A stretch of DNA of 58,988 bases, from NCBI GenBank assembly GCA_003116975.1, contig BGKB01000287.1, forward strand, positions 1 to 58,988, read 5' to 3'. Shown piece after piece: positions 18,102 to 27,315 of the stretch (the first letter of the stretch is position 1; the number at the start of each line of letters is the position of its first letter). This stretch comes from Aurantiochytrium sp. KH105 (taxonomy: Eukaryota; Sar; Bigyra; Thraustochytrida; Thraustochytriidae). The notes under the pieces were generated by a model that made no database searches, had not been told where the DNA came from, and saw nothing but the letters and a program-made list of their open reading frames with translations. The position numbers and the translations under genes are program-made.

Positions 18102-19985
18102 ATGAAGATCATCAATCTCATCGTTTTTGTATCAATTATTGTCTCAAATGTAAAAAGTCTTTATGCATGCACAGTGACACACTTGAATTGGCACTACGAA
18201 TATTTAGAAAACCATGACATTCTACTCGAAGTCAATGTGACAGTCAACGACGCAAACCACTCGTACGTGGCACACCGAACAAAGAATTTATACAGTGACA
18301 CGAGCAAGCGTCACACCGAGCACAATCATGCTCTCAATTCATTCACAGAGGACAACTTGAGGGGGAGTTTCTTCTGGGATGGCGAAGCTAACTTTAACGC
18401 TTTTATCGAGACAGAGGACCATTTTTGGGTCTCTATTTCCAAAAACAAGTCACACCCAGAACCAAATTGTGTTGTCGAGGGCTTTTCGAATCATACAGAG
18501 CATGGCAGATATCTGATTGACGAGGAAGCAGAGTTGGCATTTTGCTATGACATCCCGCGAACAAATTATGGTATTACATTTTTCGTAGAACCATACACAG
18601 CAAGCAACTTTGAGTATTTTCAAGATTTGGTAGAATCACACGTGAATGCTGTTAGTTTAGTCTACAATAGGTTTATGAATGTAGGACTCTATATCAGGAA
18701 TTACAAAAGAGATGCAGCTTATAGCGTATTGAGAGCAAACAAAGATGTCTCTTTGGATCGACTTAAAGATATTTTGACTTCTCTTTCAACGGATGAACGA
18801 AATGATATTGGTCTCGCACATGCTATAGTCAATGGTGTTAGTGGTGGTCTCGCTTATCTTGGGTCACTTTGTGCTCCATTTGGCGGTGTGTCTCGCTACC
18901 AGTCTAGTTATGGATTTCATGGTACACTTGCACATGAAATAGGACACCAATTTGGGCTTCAACATCCATTTTCTGGAACATCCGACCAAGGCAGGTATGG
19001 CGGTATCATGGACTACAAACGAAGTTACAGACTCTTGAACGGCACCATTGGCTTTACGTATAATTCACGAATGACTCTTTGCAAAAATTTCAATTACTTT
19101 TACACTTATCTTTATGAAGGCACAAGTTACACGAATGAGTGTTTGAATAATATTGTGCAAATGGAAATGAAAGACGAGTTGTGTGGAAACAAAGAGATCT
19201 CTGATGACGAAGAATGCGAGTGCAACGAAATAGGCGTGACATATTGTGAAGACGAAGATTCTGGAGCAATATGTGACCAGTGCAAGTTGAGCATCGACGT
19301 TGAATGTTCTTCAAACATGATTCTCAAACCCAAACTGTACCCACTTTGGCATGGCAGAAATGGATTAAAAGCAAACCCAGACTGCTGCATTCAAGGCATT
19401 CTTCAGCCTTCTGACACAACATGTGTAAACAATGACTACCCATCCCGTTATGCAAACACAGGAACCTGTCTGAATGGCGAGTGTATTTCGACGTGTAATA
19501 TCGTACGAAGTGGCAACTATAGCACCTGTAATGGCGCAATTTACAACAACGGCTGCAAAGTACGATGTGGATACGAAGATCTTTACCCATGTTCATCCGA
19601 GAAAGCTAACTGGGTATTGAACAACACGAACACACCACAGAATGTTTTTTGCCTAACTGACGACTACTCGAATGGCGCGTGCGATGGTTTAGGAAACTGT
19701 GTGGAGAAGGACATGGGTCTTGCCCCAAGACTCGCACCGACACCTCGACCAACTTCGCTTGGTGATCTCATCGAAGAACAATTTACCACATCAATTATAA
19801 TCTATCTATCGTTGGCAGGTTTTGGGAGTATCATGCTCTGCTGTTTGTTTCTTTATTGCAAATGCTATGGATGTCACATACCACGTTGTTGCTGTTGTCG
19901 ATGTCGAATCTGTAGAAAACAGGATGGAGCTGTATCTTCATATTCTACTGAAGAAGAAGAAGACGAAAATTATAGTGGAATTTAG
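18102..19985 (+). CDS. ADAM-like membrane zinc metalloprotease (M12B), copy 1
   Basis: 627 aa from ATG 18102; the longer frame starts at GTG. Signal peptide (MKIINLIVFVSIIVSNVKSLYA), then a prodomain-like region with N-glycosylation sequons. The metzincin zinc site HEIGHQFGLQH is at 278-288, with catalytic E279, and the Met-turn GGIMDY is around M303, so the enzyme should be active. From about residue 365, CGNKEISDDEECEC opens a disintegrin-like, Cys-rich part (SGAICDQC, CCIQGILQP, TCLNGECIS), matching the CGNGxVExGEECDC start of ADAM disintegrin domains. A short PT linker, one membrane helix (SIIIYLSLAGFGSIMLCCLF) and a Cys-rich acidic cytosolic tail ending YSGI follow. ADAM proteases shed or degrade cell-surface proteins; the target here is unknown. 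Confidence 0.88.
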   Translation: MKIINLIVFVSIIVSNVKSLYACTVTHLNWHYEYLENHDILLEVNVTVNDANHSYVAHRTKNLYSDTSKRHTEHNHALNSFTEDNLRGSFFWDGEANFNAFIETEDHFWVSISKNKSHPEPNCVVEGFSNHTEHGRYLIDEEAELAFCYDIPRTNYGITFFVEPYTASNFEYFQDLVESHVNAVSLVYNRFMNVGLYIRNYKRDAAYSVLRANKDVSLDRLKDILTSLSTDERNDIGLAHAIVNGVSGGLAYLGSLCAPFGGVSRYQSSYGFHGTLAHEIGHQFGLQHPFSGTSDQGRYGGIMDYKRSYRLLNGTIGFTYNSRMTLCKNFNYFYTYLYEGTSYTNECLNNIVQMEMKDELCGNKEISDDEECECNEIGVTYCEDEDSGAICDQCKLSIDVECSSNMILKPKLYPLWHGRNGLKANPDCCIQGILQPSDTTCVNNDYPSRYANTGTCLNGECISTCNIVRSGNYSTCNGAIYNNGCKVRCGYEDLYPCSSEKANWVLNNTNTPQNVFCLTDDYSNGACDGLGNCVEKDMGLAPRLAPTPRPTSLGDLIEEQFTTSIIIYLSLAGFGSIMLCCLFLYCKCYGCHIPRCCCCRCRICRKQDGAVSSYSTEEEEDENYSGI

Positions 19986-20065
19986 CTTAGCCAATGGCGT
20001 ACAAACATAAGTCTCTTCTTTAATCATATTTTCGTTGATTCATTAATTAAAAAACCACACAAGCA

Positions 20066-22192
20066 ATGAGCATTATTATTGCAGTATGGGTCTGTTTCAT
20101 CCTGCTTTCAATTCAAAATCAGCTATCAAATGCATGCACAGTGTCTGACTTGAATTGGCACTACGAATATCTAGAAAATCATGACATTCTGCTTGAAGTC
20201 AATGTGACAGTCAATGAAGCAAGCCACTCGTACGTGGCACATCGAACAAAGAATTTTTACAGTGACAAGAGCAAACGACACGAAGAGCACAAGCATGCTT
20301 TGCATTCATTTACAGACGACAATTTAAGAGGGAGTTTCTACTGGGATGGTGAGAATCACTTCAGCGCTTTAATCGAGACAGAGGACCACTTTTGGATATC
20401 GATTCACAAAAACGAGTCACACCCAGAACCACGTTGTGTTGTCGAGGGCTTCTCGAATCACACACAGCATGGCAGAAAGCTGGCTGACGACGAAGCAGAG
20501 CTGGCTTTTTGCTATGACATTCCGCGAACAAATTATGGTATTACATTTTTCGTGGAACCATACACTGCAAGCAGAGATTCGTCTTTTGAGGACAAAGTTG
20601 AATCACAATTGAATGCTGTTAGTTTAGTCTACAATAGGTTTGCCAATATAGGACTTTATATCATTGAATTCAAAAGAGATGCAGCTTATAGTGTTTTGCG
20701 AGCTGACAAAGACACATCATTGGATCGACTCTCAACTATCATTAAAGAATTGCCATCAGAAGAAAAAAAGACGCTTGGATTCGCACATACTATCGTTTAT
20801 GGAGTAAGCGGTGGTGTCGCATCTGGTGCATTCTGTAGCACCACCGACGGAGCAGTGTCCTATGACCGTTCTGATTATGGTTTTCATGGTACACTCGCCC
20901 ATGAACTAGGTCACCAATTTGGTCTTCCACACCCATTTTCAGGGACATCTGACCAAGGAACTTATGGTGGTATCATGGACTACAAACGAAATTACAGACT
21001 CCTTAATGGAACAATAGGATTTACATACAATTCAAGATACAAGCTTTGCACAGCAAATCATTTTCTTTACACGTATGGAATGGTCGATACAGCTCAGTCA
21101 TCTGATTGTACAAAAAATAACATTCAACTAGACTTGAGCGATAATTCATGTGGAAACAATGTAATTAATGACGGTGAAGAATGTGAGTGTAACCAAACAG
21201 GCGTGACATATTGCGTTGACGATGATACTGGTGCAATATGTGACCAATGCAATTTAAATATCGACATAGAATGTTCCACAAACATAGTACTCAAGCCCAG
21301 ATTGCTTCCACTGTGGCATGGTAGAAATGGATTGCAATCATCACCTGAATGCTGCATTAGTGGTGTTCTTCAACCTGCAAACACAGTTTGTGAAAATTAT
21401 GACTATCCCAGTACATTTGAAAGAAAACCAGGCATTTGCATGAATGGCGAATGTATTTCTACATGTGACCTAAAGAGAACTACTCTTGGTTTTGACAGTT
21501 GTTCAATTTACAATGGTGGATGCAAAGTGCGATGCGCATACGAAGAATATTGGTACGAACAGTTCACGTGTGAGGGAGGTGAATCATTGGGAATTAATAA
21601 CAACACGTACACACCAGAAGACGTCTTTTGCTTGACTGGTGACTATTCCAATGGTGCTTGTGATGGTAGTGGAAATTGTGTTGCGAAGGACATGGGTCTC
21701 GCACCAAGAACTCCGCCGACACAAGAACCAACGACGCCACAACCAACAGCACAACCGACATCACAACCAACATCAACACCACAACCAACACCATCCACAG
21801 AACCAACATCAACACCACAACCAACACCATCCACAGAACCAACATCAACACCACAACCAACTCCATCCACAGAACCAACATCAACACCACAACCAACGTC
21901 AACACCACAACCAACTCCATCCACAGAACCAACATCAACACCACAACCAACTCCATCCACAGAACCAACATCAACACCACAACCAACACAACAACCAACC
22001 ACACTCAGCGCTCTTATCGGAGAGCAGTTCAGCACTTCAGTGATCATTTACCTATCATTGGCCGTTTTTGGTGGCATCTTGCTTTGTTGTTTGACACTTT
22101 ATTGTTGGTGCCGTGGATGTCGTCGCACGAAACGAGTAAAGTACGCAATTTCACCTGCTACAGAAGAAGAATACTATTATGATGGAATTTAA
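20066..22192 (+). CDS. ADAM-like membrane zinc metalloprotease (M12B), copy 2
   Basis: 708 aa from ATG 20066. Signal peptide (MSIIIAVWVCFILLSIQNQLSNA), a prodomain starting ACTVSDLNWHYEYLENHD as in the other copies, HELGHQFGLPH at 279-289, Met-turn GGIMDY, disintegrin-like start CGNNVINDGEECEC, Cys-rich region and membrane helix (VIIYLSLAVFGGILLCCLTLY). It is longer than copy 1 mainly because of an extended Pro/Thr/Ser/Gln linker (PTSTPQPTPSTEP repeats, 21720-22000), which is likely an O-glycosylated stalk. The tail ends EEEYYYDGI. It lies 80 bp after copy 1 and is very similar along its whole length, so it is a tandem duplicate. All catalytic residues are kept. Confidence 0.9.
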   Translation: MSIIIAVWVCFILLSIQNQLSNACTVSDLNWHYEYLENHDILLEVNVTVNEASHSYVAHRTKNFYSDKSKRHEEHKHALHSFTDDNLRGSFYWDGENHFSALIETEDHFWISIHKNESHPEPRCVVEGFSNHTQHGRKLADDEAELAFCYDIPRTNYGITFFVEPYTASRDSSFEDKVESQLNAVSLVYNRFANIGLYIIEFKRDAAYSVLRADKDTSLDRLSTIIKELPSEEKKTLGFAHTIVYGVSGGVASGAFCSTTDGAVSYDRSDYGFHGTLAHELGHQFGLPHPFSGTSDQGTYGGIMDYKRNYRLLNGTIGFTYNSRYKLCTANHFLYTYGMVDTAQSSDCTKNNIQLDLSDNSCGNNVINDGEECECNQTGVTYCVDDDTGAICDQCNLNIDIECSTNIVLKPRLLPLWHGRNGLQSSPECCISGVLQPANTVCENYDYPSTFERKPGICMNGECISTCDLKRTTLGFDSCSIYNGGCKVRCAYEEYWYEQFTCEGGESLGINNNTYTPEDVFCLTGDYSNGACDGSGNCVAKDMGLAPRTPPTQEPTTPQPTAQPTSQPTSTPQPTPSTEPTSTPQPTPSTEPTSTPQPTPSTEPTSTPQPTSTPQPTPSTEPTSTPQPTPSTEPTSTPQPTQQPTTLSALIGEQFSTSVIIYLSLAVFGGILLCCLTLYCWCRGCRRTKRVKYAISPATEEEYYYDGI
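21715..22000 (+). repeat. In-frame stalk repeat of ADAM-like copy 2
   Basis: A DNA repeat of about 45 bp (CCATCCACAGAACCAACATC and neighbouring CACCACAACCAA units) encodes the Pro/Thr-rich stalk. Other frames over it stay open and are artefacts. Copy number probably varies between isolates. Confidence 0.85.
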
Positions 22193-22269
22193 GTTTACAT
22201 TTGCTTGCATTTAAAAAAAACATAAGACAGTTCTTTATTCATAGATTTGTTCATCAAATATCAATAACA

Positions 22270-24405
22270 ATGCTTTTCATTGCGTTGTTACTTGTACTTT
22301 TTACAATTCATCAACGACAATCTAATGCATGCACAGTGACTCACCTGAATTGGCACTACGAGTATCTGGAAAATCATGATACGATTCTCGAAGTGAATGC
22401 AACAGTTAATGAAGCAAATCACTCATTCGTGGCACATAGAACCAAGAATCTATACAGTGAAAAGAGCAAAAGACATGAGGAGCACAAACATGCTCTCAAT
22501 TCATTCACAGAGGACAACTTGAAGGGCAGTTTCTACTGGGATGGCGAATACAACTTCAACGCTTTCATCGAGATACATGACAACTTATGGGTCTCAATTT
22601 CTAAAAATAAATCACACCCAGAACCGACTTGTGTTGTTGAAGGTTTTTCGAATCACACGCAGCATGGCAGAAGATTGGTCGATGAAGAAGCTGAGTTAGA
22701 GTATTGTTTTGAAAATGCCAAAACGAGTTATGGAGTCACATTCTTCATCGACCCATTGACAGCAACCAGCGATTCCTGGTATGACAAGTTAGAAGCACAG
22801 GTCAGTGCCGTCAGTTTGATCTATACGCGCTTTATGAACATTGGGATTCACATCAAGGAGTTGAAAGAAGACTCTTCTTACTCTGTTTTGCATGATGATA
22901 AAAGTGAAGCACTTGATCAACTTACATCAATCATACAGGCTTTACCAAGTGAGGAAAGAAATTCGTTAGGCTTTTCCCATACCATCATTTCGACGACAAG
23001 TGGTGGTGTCGCTTACATTGGTGTTTTTTGCAGCAACACCTACGGCGGCGTATCAGCTGATAGAGATAATTACGGATTCCACGGAACACTCGCACACGAA
23101 TTAGGTCACCAATTCGGTGTAAGACATCCGTTTTCAAGCACGTCTGATCAAGGTGACTATGGTGGAATTATGGACTATGCAAGCCCGCGCTACCACTTAC
23201 TGAATGGCACCATTGGATTCACGTACAACACAAGACAACAAATTTGTCAATTCGCGAATCAATTGTACATGTTTTATGTGAATAATGATGATTTAGTGGG
23301 TACCTGTGTTCATGATTCGATAACACTCGAACTCGAAGACGAAGAGTGCGGAAATTTGGAAGTCACTGGCGTTGAGGAATGTGAATGTGCCCGTGGCGGA
23401 GAGACTTATTGTGAAGATACTGAGTCGGGCGCAATTTGTGACCAGTGCAAATTAACTTCATTTCAAAGCGTGGAATGCTCGACGCAGATCCTTTTAAAAT
23501 CAAAATTAGAACCCGTATGGAAGAACAAAGTTGGATTAACGTCATCAAGCGAGTGTTGTGTCAATGGATTACTACAACCTACAAACCAAGCATGCACCAT
23601 AGACATCCCTGGTTTCACAAACGATGGAATTTGTATGAATGGCGAGTGTTTGTCTCCATGCCAAGTGGCCAGGAGAATTGATTACACACATTGTCATCTG
23701 TACAGCAATGGCTGCAACGCACTTTGTGGATATGACAATAGTAGTACAAATGCGTTGTCCTGTAGGTATGGTGGATATGGTGGGTTAAATAACACATACA
23801 CGCCTGAAAATGTTTTTTGCGTCACCGATGACAATGCACTTGGCGGATGCGATGGAGCAGGCTTATGCGTTGAAAAAGATTTAGGACTGGCACCAAGATC
23901 TGCCACTTCGAATCCAACAACAGTAGTAGTGACACCAGTACCAGCAACGAACAGACCAACGAACGAACCCACGGACGTCCCCACGGACGTCCCCACGGAT
24001 GCTCCTACACCACTACCAACACAAGCTCCCAATGAAATACCAACTCCACACCCAACTCATTTCCCAACAACTCCACGACCTACAACTCAACGACCCACAA
24101 CTTCACCACCAACAACATCTCAGCCATCAAGCTCTAACCCACAGCCCACAACTTCACAAACAACAACACAACCAACAAATAGACCCACAACACAACCAAC
24201 AAATAGACCCACAACACAACCAACGAATAGACCCACAACAATTATAGATTTGGCCACGAGCAAGATTAACACACAAACAGCTATTTATATTGGAGTTGCT
24301 TTGCTTGCAGGCATCGTGATTTGCTGCTGCTTGGGCATTTGCTGCTGCATAATCGCTAAACGACGTCAGAGCAGAATAGAAGAAAATCCGTTTTATCCAA
24401 TTTAA
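22270..24405 (+). CDS. ADAM-like membrane zinc metalloprotease (M12B), copy 3
   Basis: 711 aa from ATG 22270; the frame upstream starts at TTG. Signal peptide (MLFIALLLVLFTIHQRQSNA), prodomain with ACTVTHLNWHYEYLENHD, zinc site HELGHQFGVRH at 276-286, Met-turn GGIMDY, disintegrin-like start CGNLEVTGVEECEC, Cys-rich region and a long PT stalk. The stalk begins with a short GGACGTCC-type insert (DVPTDVPTDAP) and continues with PTNRPTTQ repeats. Membrane helix (TAIYIGVALLAGIVICCCLGICCC) and a short basic tail ending NPFYPI. It is the most diverged of the three tandem copies, but all active-site residues are intact. It sits 78 bp after copy 2, without TGTCACAA in the gap. Confidence 0.9.
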   Translation: MLFIALLLVLFTIHQRQSNACTVTHLNWHYEYLENHDTILEVNATVNEANHSFVAHRTKNLYSEKSKRHEEHKHALNSFTEDNLKGSFYWDGEYNFNAFIEIHDNLWVSISKNKSHPEPTCVVEGFSNHTQHGRRLVDEEAELEYCFENAKTSYGVTFFIDPLTATSDSWYDKLEAQVSAVSLIYTRFMNIGIHIKELKEDSSYSVLHDDKSEALDQLTSIIQALPSEERNSLGFSHTIISTTSGGVAYIGVFCSNTYGGVSADRDNYGFHGTLAHELGHQFGVRHPFSSTSDQGDYGGIMDYASPRYHLLNGTIGFTYNTRQQICQFANQLYMFYVNNDDLVGTCVHDSITLELEDEECGNLEVTGVEECECARGGETYCEDTESGAICDQCKLTSFQSVECSTQILLKSKLEPVWKNKVGLTSSSECCVNGLLQPTNQACTIDIPGFTNDGICMNGECLSPCQVARRIDYTHCHLYSNGCNALCGYDNSSTNALSCRYGGYGGLNNTYTPENVFCVTDDNALGGCDGAGLCVEKDLGLAPRSATSNPTTVVVTPVPATNRPTNEPTDVPTDVPTDAPTPLPTQAPNEIPTPHPTHFPTTPRPTTQRPTTSPPTTSQPSSSNPQPTTSQTTTQPTNRPTTQPTNRPTTQPTNRPTTIIDLATSKINTQTAIYIGVALLAGIVICCCLGICCCIIAKRRQSRIEENPFYPI

Positions 24406-24416
24406 ATCAAATCAGC

Positions 24417-25016
24417 TTATCTGTGCAACTGAGTGGGAAAGGTTGTACATCCGCATGTTTGGAGCGCCTGATTCATACAGTCTTCAACGAGGCTGTCCAT
24501 GTCGTCTTGCTCAGGAGTTTCACCATCATATGGCGTTGTCTTCAAGACCTCCAAAAGAACACCGAAGAGAACCATGAAACTTCCAATAAAATTGTCATTC
24601 CCATCGTCTCGCTGCTCCCAGAAGAGATCACGTGCATGACAGCGATTCTCTCTCTCTGTATCGCTCTCTCTGAACCGGTTATCACGTGAGCGATTGATGT
24701 GAAGCTCGTGTACGATTGCGTAAAAGTACTGTTGCGTCAATCCTTGATGTCTGTACATTCCATCGGCAGTAAGAAGATCTCCAGGTGCCATCGCATGTTG
24801 ATAAGGACGCAAAATCGGCGTACTTCCATCGGCATAGTCATCTTCAAACTGGTTTTGGTTCATGACGTTTGTCTTGTAAATTTCAACATTGTTGATTGTA
24901 CCATCAACCCAAGCAGCAAGAATAGGCATCAACCATTGCTGCTGAAACGCAACTTTACTACGACGTGGCACGACCAGACCATCCAAGCAGCCTTCGGGAA
25001 AAAATACGACGACCAT
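24417..25016 (-). CDS. Family D (RRS/SFM) protein, short form
   Basis: 199 aa, convergent with ADAM copy 3 (11-bp gap). Family D marks: VPRRSKVAFQQQWLMPILAAWVDG near the N-terminus, FIGSFMVLFGVLLEVL in the second half, and a Cys-containing end with TTFPTQLHR that matches IFPTRLD of 31861 and 32846. The middle is rich in Arg, Asp and Glu (SRDNRFRESDTEREN). No known domain. The upstream 25017-25347 gap holds two TGTCACA motifs. Function unknown; family-wide conservation of the RRS and SFM blocks suggests a common fold. Confidence 0.75.
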   Translation of the reverse strand: MVVVFFPEGCLDGLVVPRRSKVAFQQQWLMPILAAWVDGTINNVEIYKTNVMNQNQFEDDYADGSTPILRPYQHAMAPGDLLTADGMYRHQGLTQQYFYAIVHELHINRSRDNRFRESDTERENRCHARDLFWEQRDDGNDNFIGSFMVLFGVLLEVLKTTPYDGETPEQDDMDSLVEDCMNQALQTCGCTTFPTQLHR

Positions 25017-25347
25017 TTTTTGTTAATGTTTTTTTTTCGGTGGCTTGCTTTCTTTTGTTCACTTCGAAATTGTAGGTTTGCTTTTACTATCACATTTGTC
25101 GATCACCAAAATACTCAATAGCGTGTCACATGTATCAACAAAATCGAACGATTGAATTTATCAACAGACTTGTTGTCACACACAATTCAATCATTGTATA
25201 ATTAATTAATATGCGGTGACTCTTTGTTAATTACAATTAATTTAAAATTAAAATGTAAAACAATTGTTGAATTGACTTGAAATTGTTTATTGATTGATCA
25301 ATTAATTTGAATCAATTATAGACTAGACTAGTCTAAGACTGACTAGG
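25017..25347 (-). promoter_or_regulatory. Promoter of 24417-25016 and AT-rich spacer
   Basis: 331 bp without a gene. GCGTGTCACATG (about 25120) and TTGTTGTCACACA (about 25170) lie upstream of the family D gene. The rest is AT-rich, ending in GACTAGACTAGTCTAAGACT (about 25320), which contains the small palindrome AGACTAGTCT beside the 3' end of the next gene. Confidence 0.4.
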
Positions 25348-26205
25348 CTAGGCGGCGTTTTCTTCCTTGCGCGTCTTCTTCGCGCTCGCAGTACCTTCTC
25401 CTTCTTCCTCGCGAAGTCTCTTACGAAGCTCTTGTTGCTTCTCCTTGTTCTGAGACGCAACGAGAGCGAGCGGTGGACGACTTTCAAGGCACTCCTTGAA
25501 ATCATGCGAAGAACCATTCAGACACGCATCGTAGTAGTAATAGGACATATTACCGATGACTTCCTTGTAGAACATCTGTGTGTAGTGGTCTATCACAGAT
25601 GCACTCTCAACGTCCACATCATCAGACGGAGGAAATTTGACCGTTTCGAGACCACGAAGCAACATGTCGTAAAGATACATGAAGCTTCCCATGAATGTGG
25701 CAATGTAATCCGAGGTGTAGGTGGGATTGAGCACAAGCAAGCGTGTGAACTCAAGTCGCTCCATATCTCTCGACCGTACATCACCAAGGTACTCGAAAGC
25801 TTCCTCGTAAACGCGATTCACGATGAATCGAAAGTAGCGATTGTCAATCGTCGAACCAAGTTCATCGCAATGCTGAGCAGAGTACTTGAACGTATGGACG
25901 TCTACGTTCTTGAACGCGTCGTCTTCATCAGTGTGTTCCATCAGCGGGTGGTCATAGTCAAAGCAAAACTTATGTCCCTCGACACGAAAGTAGTTGAGGC
26001 CCCCCTTTAGCCACTGCGCCACAATTGGCGCAATCCACACGGGGCGAAAAACAACCATGCTGCGGCGGAGTGGATTCCACTCCGTTTCGCTGTTTTTATC
26101 CTCTGTCGCATCGACGTTGAGGATGCTGATCACCGGCAAGGCGGCGACCGCCTTCGCCTCCGCCTCTTTCCCACCCGCGCTGCTTGCATTGCTATCCTGA
26201 CTCAT
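25348..26205 (-). CDS. Family D (RRS/SFM) protein
   Basis: 285 aa from ATG 26205. A Ser/Ala/Lys-rich N-terminus (SQDSNASSAGGKEAEAKAV) leads to the family blocks LRRSMVVFRPVWIAPIVAQWLKGG, YRFIVNRVYEEAFEYLG-like segments, LEFTRLLVLNPTYTSDYIATFMGSFMYLYDMLLRGL and a Tyr-rich helix. It ends in a long basic/acidic coiled segment (KEKQQELRKRLREEEG, KKTRKEENAA) not present in the shorter members, which could be a nuclear-localisation-like tail. No known domain. The divergent promoter with 26362-27279 carries three TGTCACA copies. Confidence 0.78.
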   Translation of the reverse strand: MSQDSNASSAGGKEAEAKAVAALPVISILNVDATEDKNSETEWNPLRRSMVVFRPVWIAPIVAQWLKGGLNYFRVEGHKFCFDYDHPLMEHTDEDDAFKNVDVHTFKYSAQHCDELGSTIDNRYFRFIVNRVYEEAFEYLGDVRSRDMERLEFTRLLVLNPTYTSDYIATFMGSFMYLYDMLLRGLETVKFPPSDDVDVESASVIDHYTQMFYKEVIGNMSYYYYDACLNGSSHDFKECLESRPPLALVASQNKEKQQELRKRLREEEGEGTASAKKTRKEENAA

Positions 26206-26361
26206 GATGCTCGCTTGATTGATCGATCACTCCTCCGTGTGTTTCGTATTTGCCAATTGCCGGCACCTGATATTTTAATTACACGTGTCACAAAATGAGT
26301 AAAGTTTAATTGAGAGTGTCACAAGTTAAACATTTTCTTTTACTTTTTTTTGTCACAGTAC
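26206..26361. promoter_or_regulatory. Divergent promoter with three TGTCACA motifs
   Basis: TGTCACAA at about 26286, TGTCACAAG at about 26317 and TGTCACAG at about 26351 lie in one orientation between 25348-26205 (minus) and 26362-27279 (plus). The last is 4 bp from the plus-strand ATG. Confidence 0.45.
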
Positions 26362-27279
26362 ATGGGACGGGATGAAGTAACACAACACGTCGAGCAAAGG
26401 GAGAGTGCATTCACTCTTCTCGTTGAGACCATGTCAGGGATCGACGACGGGTACGACTACGATGAGCAGGCGCAGGGGCACCCTGTCTATGACGACGTTT
26501 CTGGTCCCCCGCTACCAGCACCTGCCTTCACGCACGAAGAAGTGTCGCACGGGACAAGCAGCAACGCACCGAGCCCCCCATCTGCGCTTCCTCGCGCAAA
26601 GCGTTCCATACGAGACGTTGACTCAGAAGAATCTCCCGCCCCCGATACGGTCCCCGTGAGCGGGAGAAAGTACGCGAAGCGGATGCCGCGGCGGTACTAC
26701 AAGGGCCCCGACAAGCCGCTCAATGGAGAGCCGTGCGCAGAGGAAGACTGCGGTCGTAAAGCTGTGCGCTGTACCGGGTACTGCAGTATACATGGCGGTG
26801 GTCTTACCATAACGTGCCTCCACCCAGGCTGCAATACGGAGGTTCCACAGAACTCCTCTCGCTGCCAAGAACACACAAGTCGGTATGCACAGTACAAGAA
26901 GAACGATTTACGAAACAACATTTGTCGTTATGTCGAGAATGGACACTATGTTTGTTACCAATTGCGTCATCGATTCATCGATAGTGCAGGGAAAAAATGC
27001 AGAAATCAGATGTGCGAAGAGCACTCGAGGGAAAACTACTGTCAGGCTATACTCCCCCAAGGCGAGCGATGCAGCAATTTGAGGAACGGGTTGAGCAACA
27101 TGTGCGCCATGCACAAAAATCACCGAATGCAAATTAGACTCACTACCACTGCGTACCCACGTGCCGAAGTTGACCTCGACTCAAAGGAGGTTGATCCCGA
27201 GGTGAAGAAAATCCTTACTTCAAAGCGCGTCATGATTATGATACAAAAGGAAAATGAAGACAATGCACGTGTGATGTAA
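26362..27279 (+). CDS. Cys/His-repeat zinc-finger protein
   Basis: 305 aa from ATG 26362; the frame upstream starts at a TTG inside TTTGTCACAG and is rejected. The N-terminal 100 aa are acidic and Pro/Ser-rich, probably disordered, with a basic patch (GRKYAKRMPRRYYKG). The rest holds four Cys/His units: CAEEDCGRKAVRCTGYCSIH, then CLHPGCN with CQEH, then a longer unit ending CRNQMCEEH, then CQAI with CSNL and CAMH. The spacing C-x4-C-x6-C-x3-C-x2-H with a following GGG resembles the WRKY19-like zinc fingers widespread in oomycetes and other stramenopiles. It is related to the C-terminal part of 48874-50874 (see also the shared VDPEVKKIL / ISPSLAKIL). DNA or protein binding is plausible. Confidence 0.78.
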   Translation: MGRDEVTQHVEQRESAFTLLVETMSGIDDGYDYDEQAQGHPVYDDVSGPPLPAPAFTHEEVSHGTSSNAPSPPSALPRAKRSIRDVDSEESPAPDTVPVSGRKYAKRMPRRYYKGPDKPLNGEPCAEEDCGRKAVRCTGYCSIHGGGLTITCLHPGCNTEVPQNSSRCQEHTSRYAQYKKNDLRNNICRYVENGHYVCYQLRHRFIDSAGKKCRNQMCEEHSRENYCQAILPQGERCSNLRNGLSNMCAMHKNHRMQIRLTTTAYPRAEVDLDSKEVDPEVKKILTSKRVMIMIQKENEDNARVM

Positions 27280-27315
27280 TCAGCTAACCAGATAACGGCA
27301 TATATCTTCTTACTT

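Noticed and set aside
21594..22047. Open frames in other phases over the ADAM copy 2 stalk
   Set aside because: They arise from the PTSTPQ repeat; low-complexity Val/Leu or His/Gln/Asn proteins without starts in context.
18102..24405. Leishmanolysin (M8) identity for the three metalloproteases
   Set aside because: The HExGHxFGxxH site with a nearby IMDY Met-turn and a CGNxxxxxxEECEC disintegrin-like start fit M12B (ADAM) better; M8 has a long insert between the second and third His.
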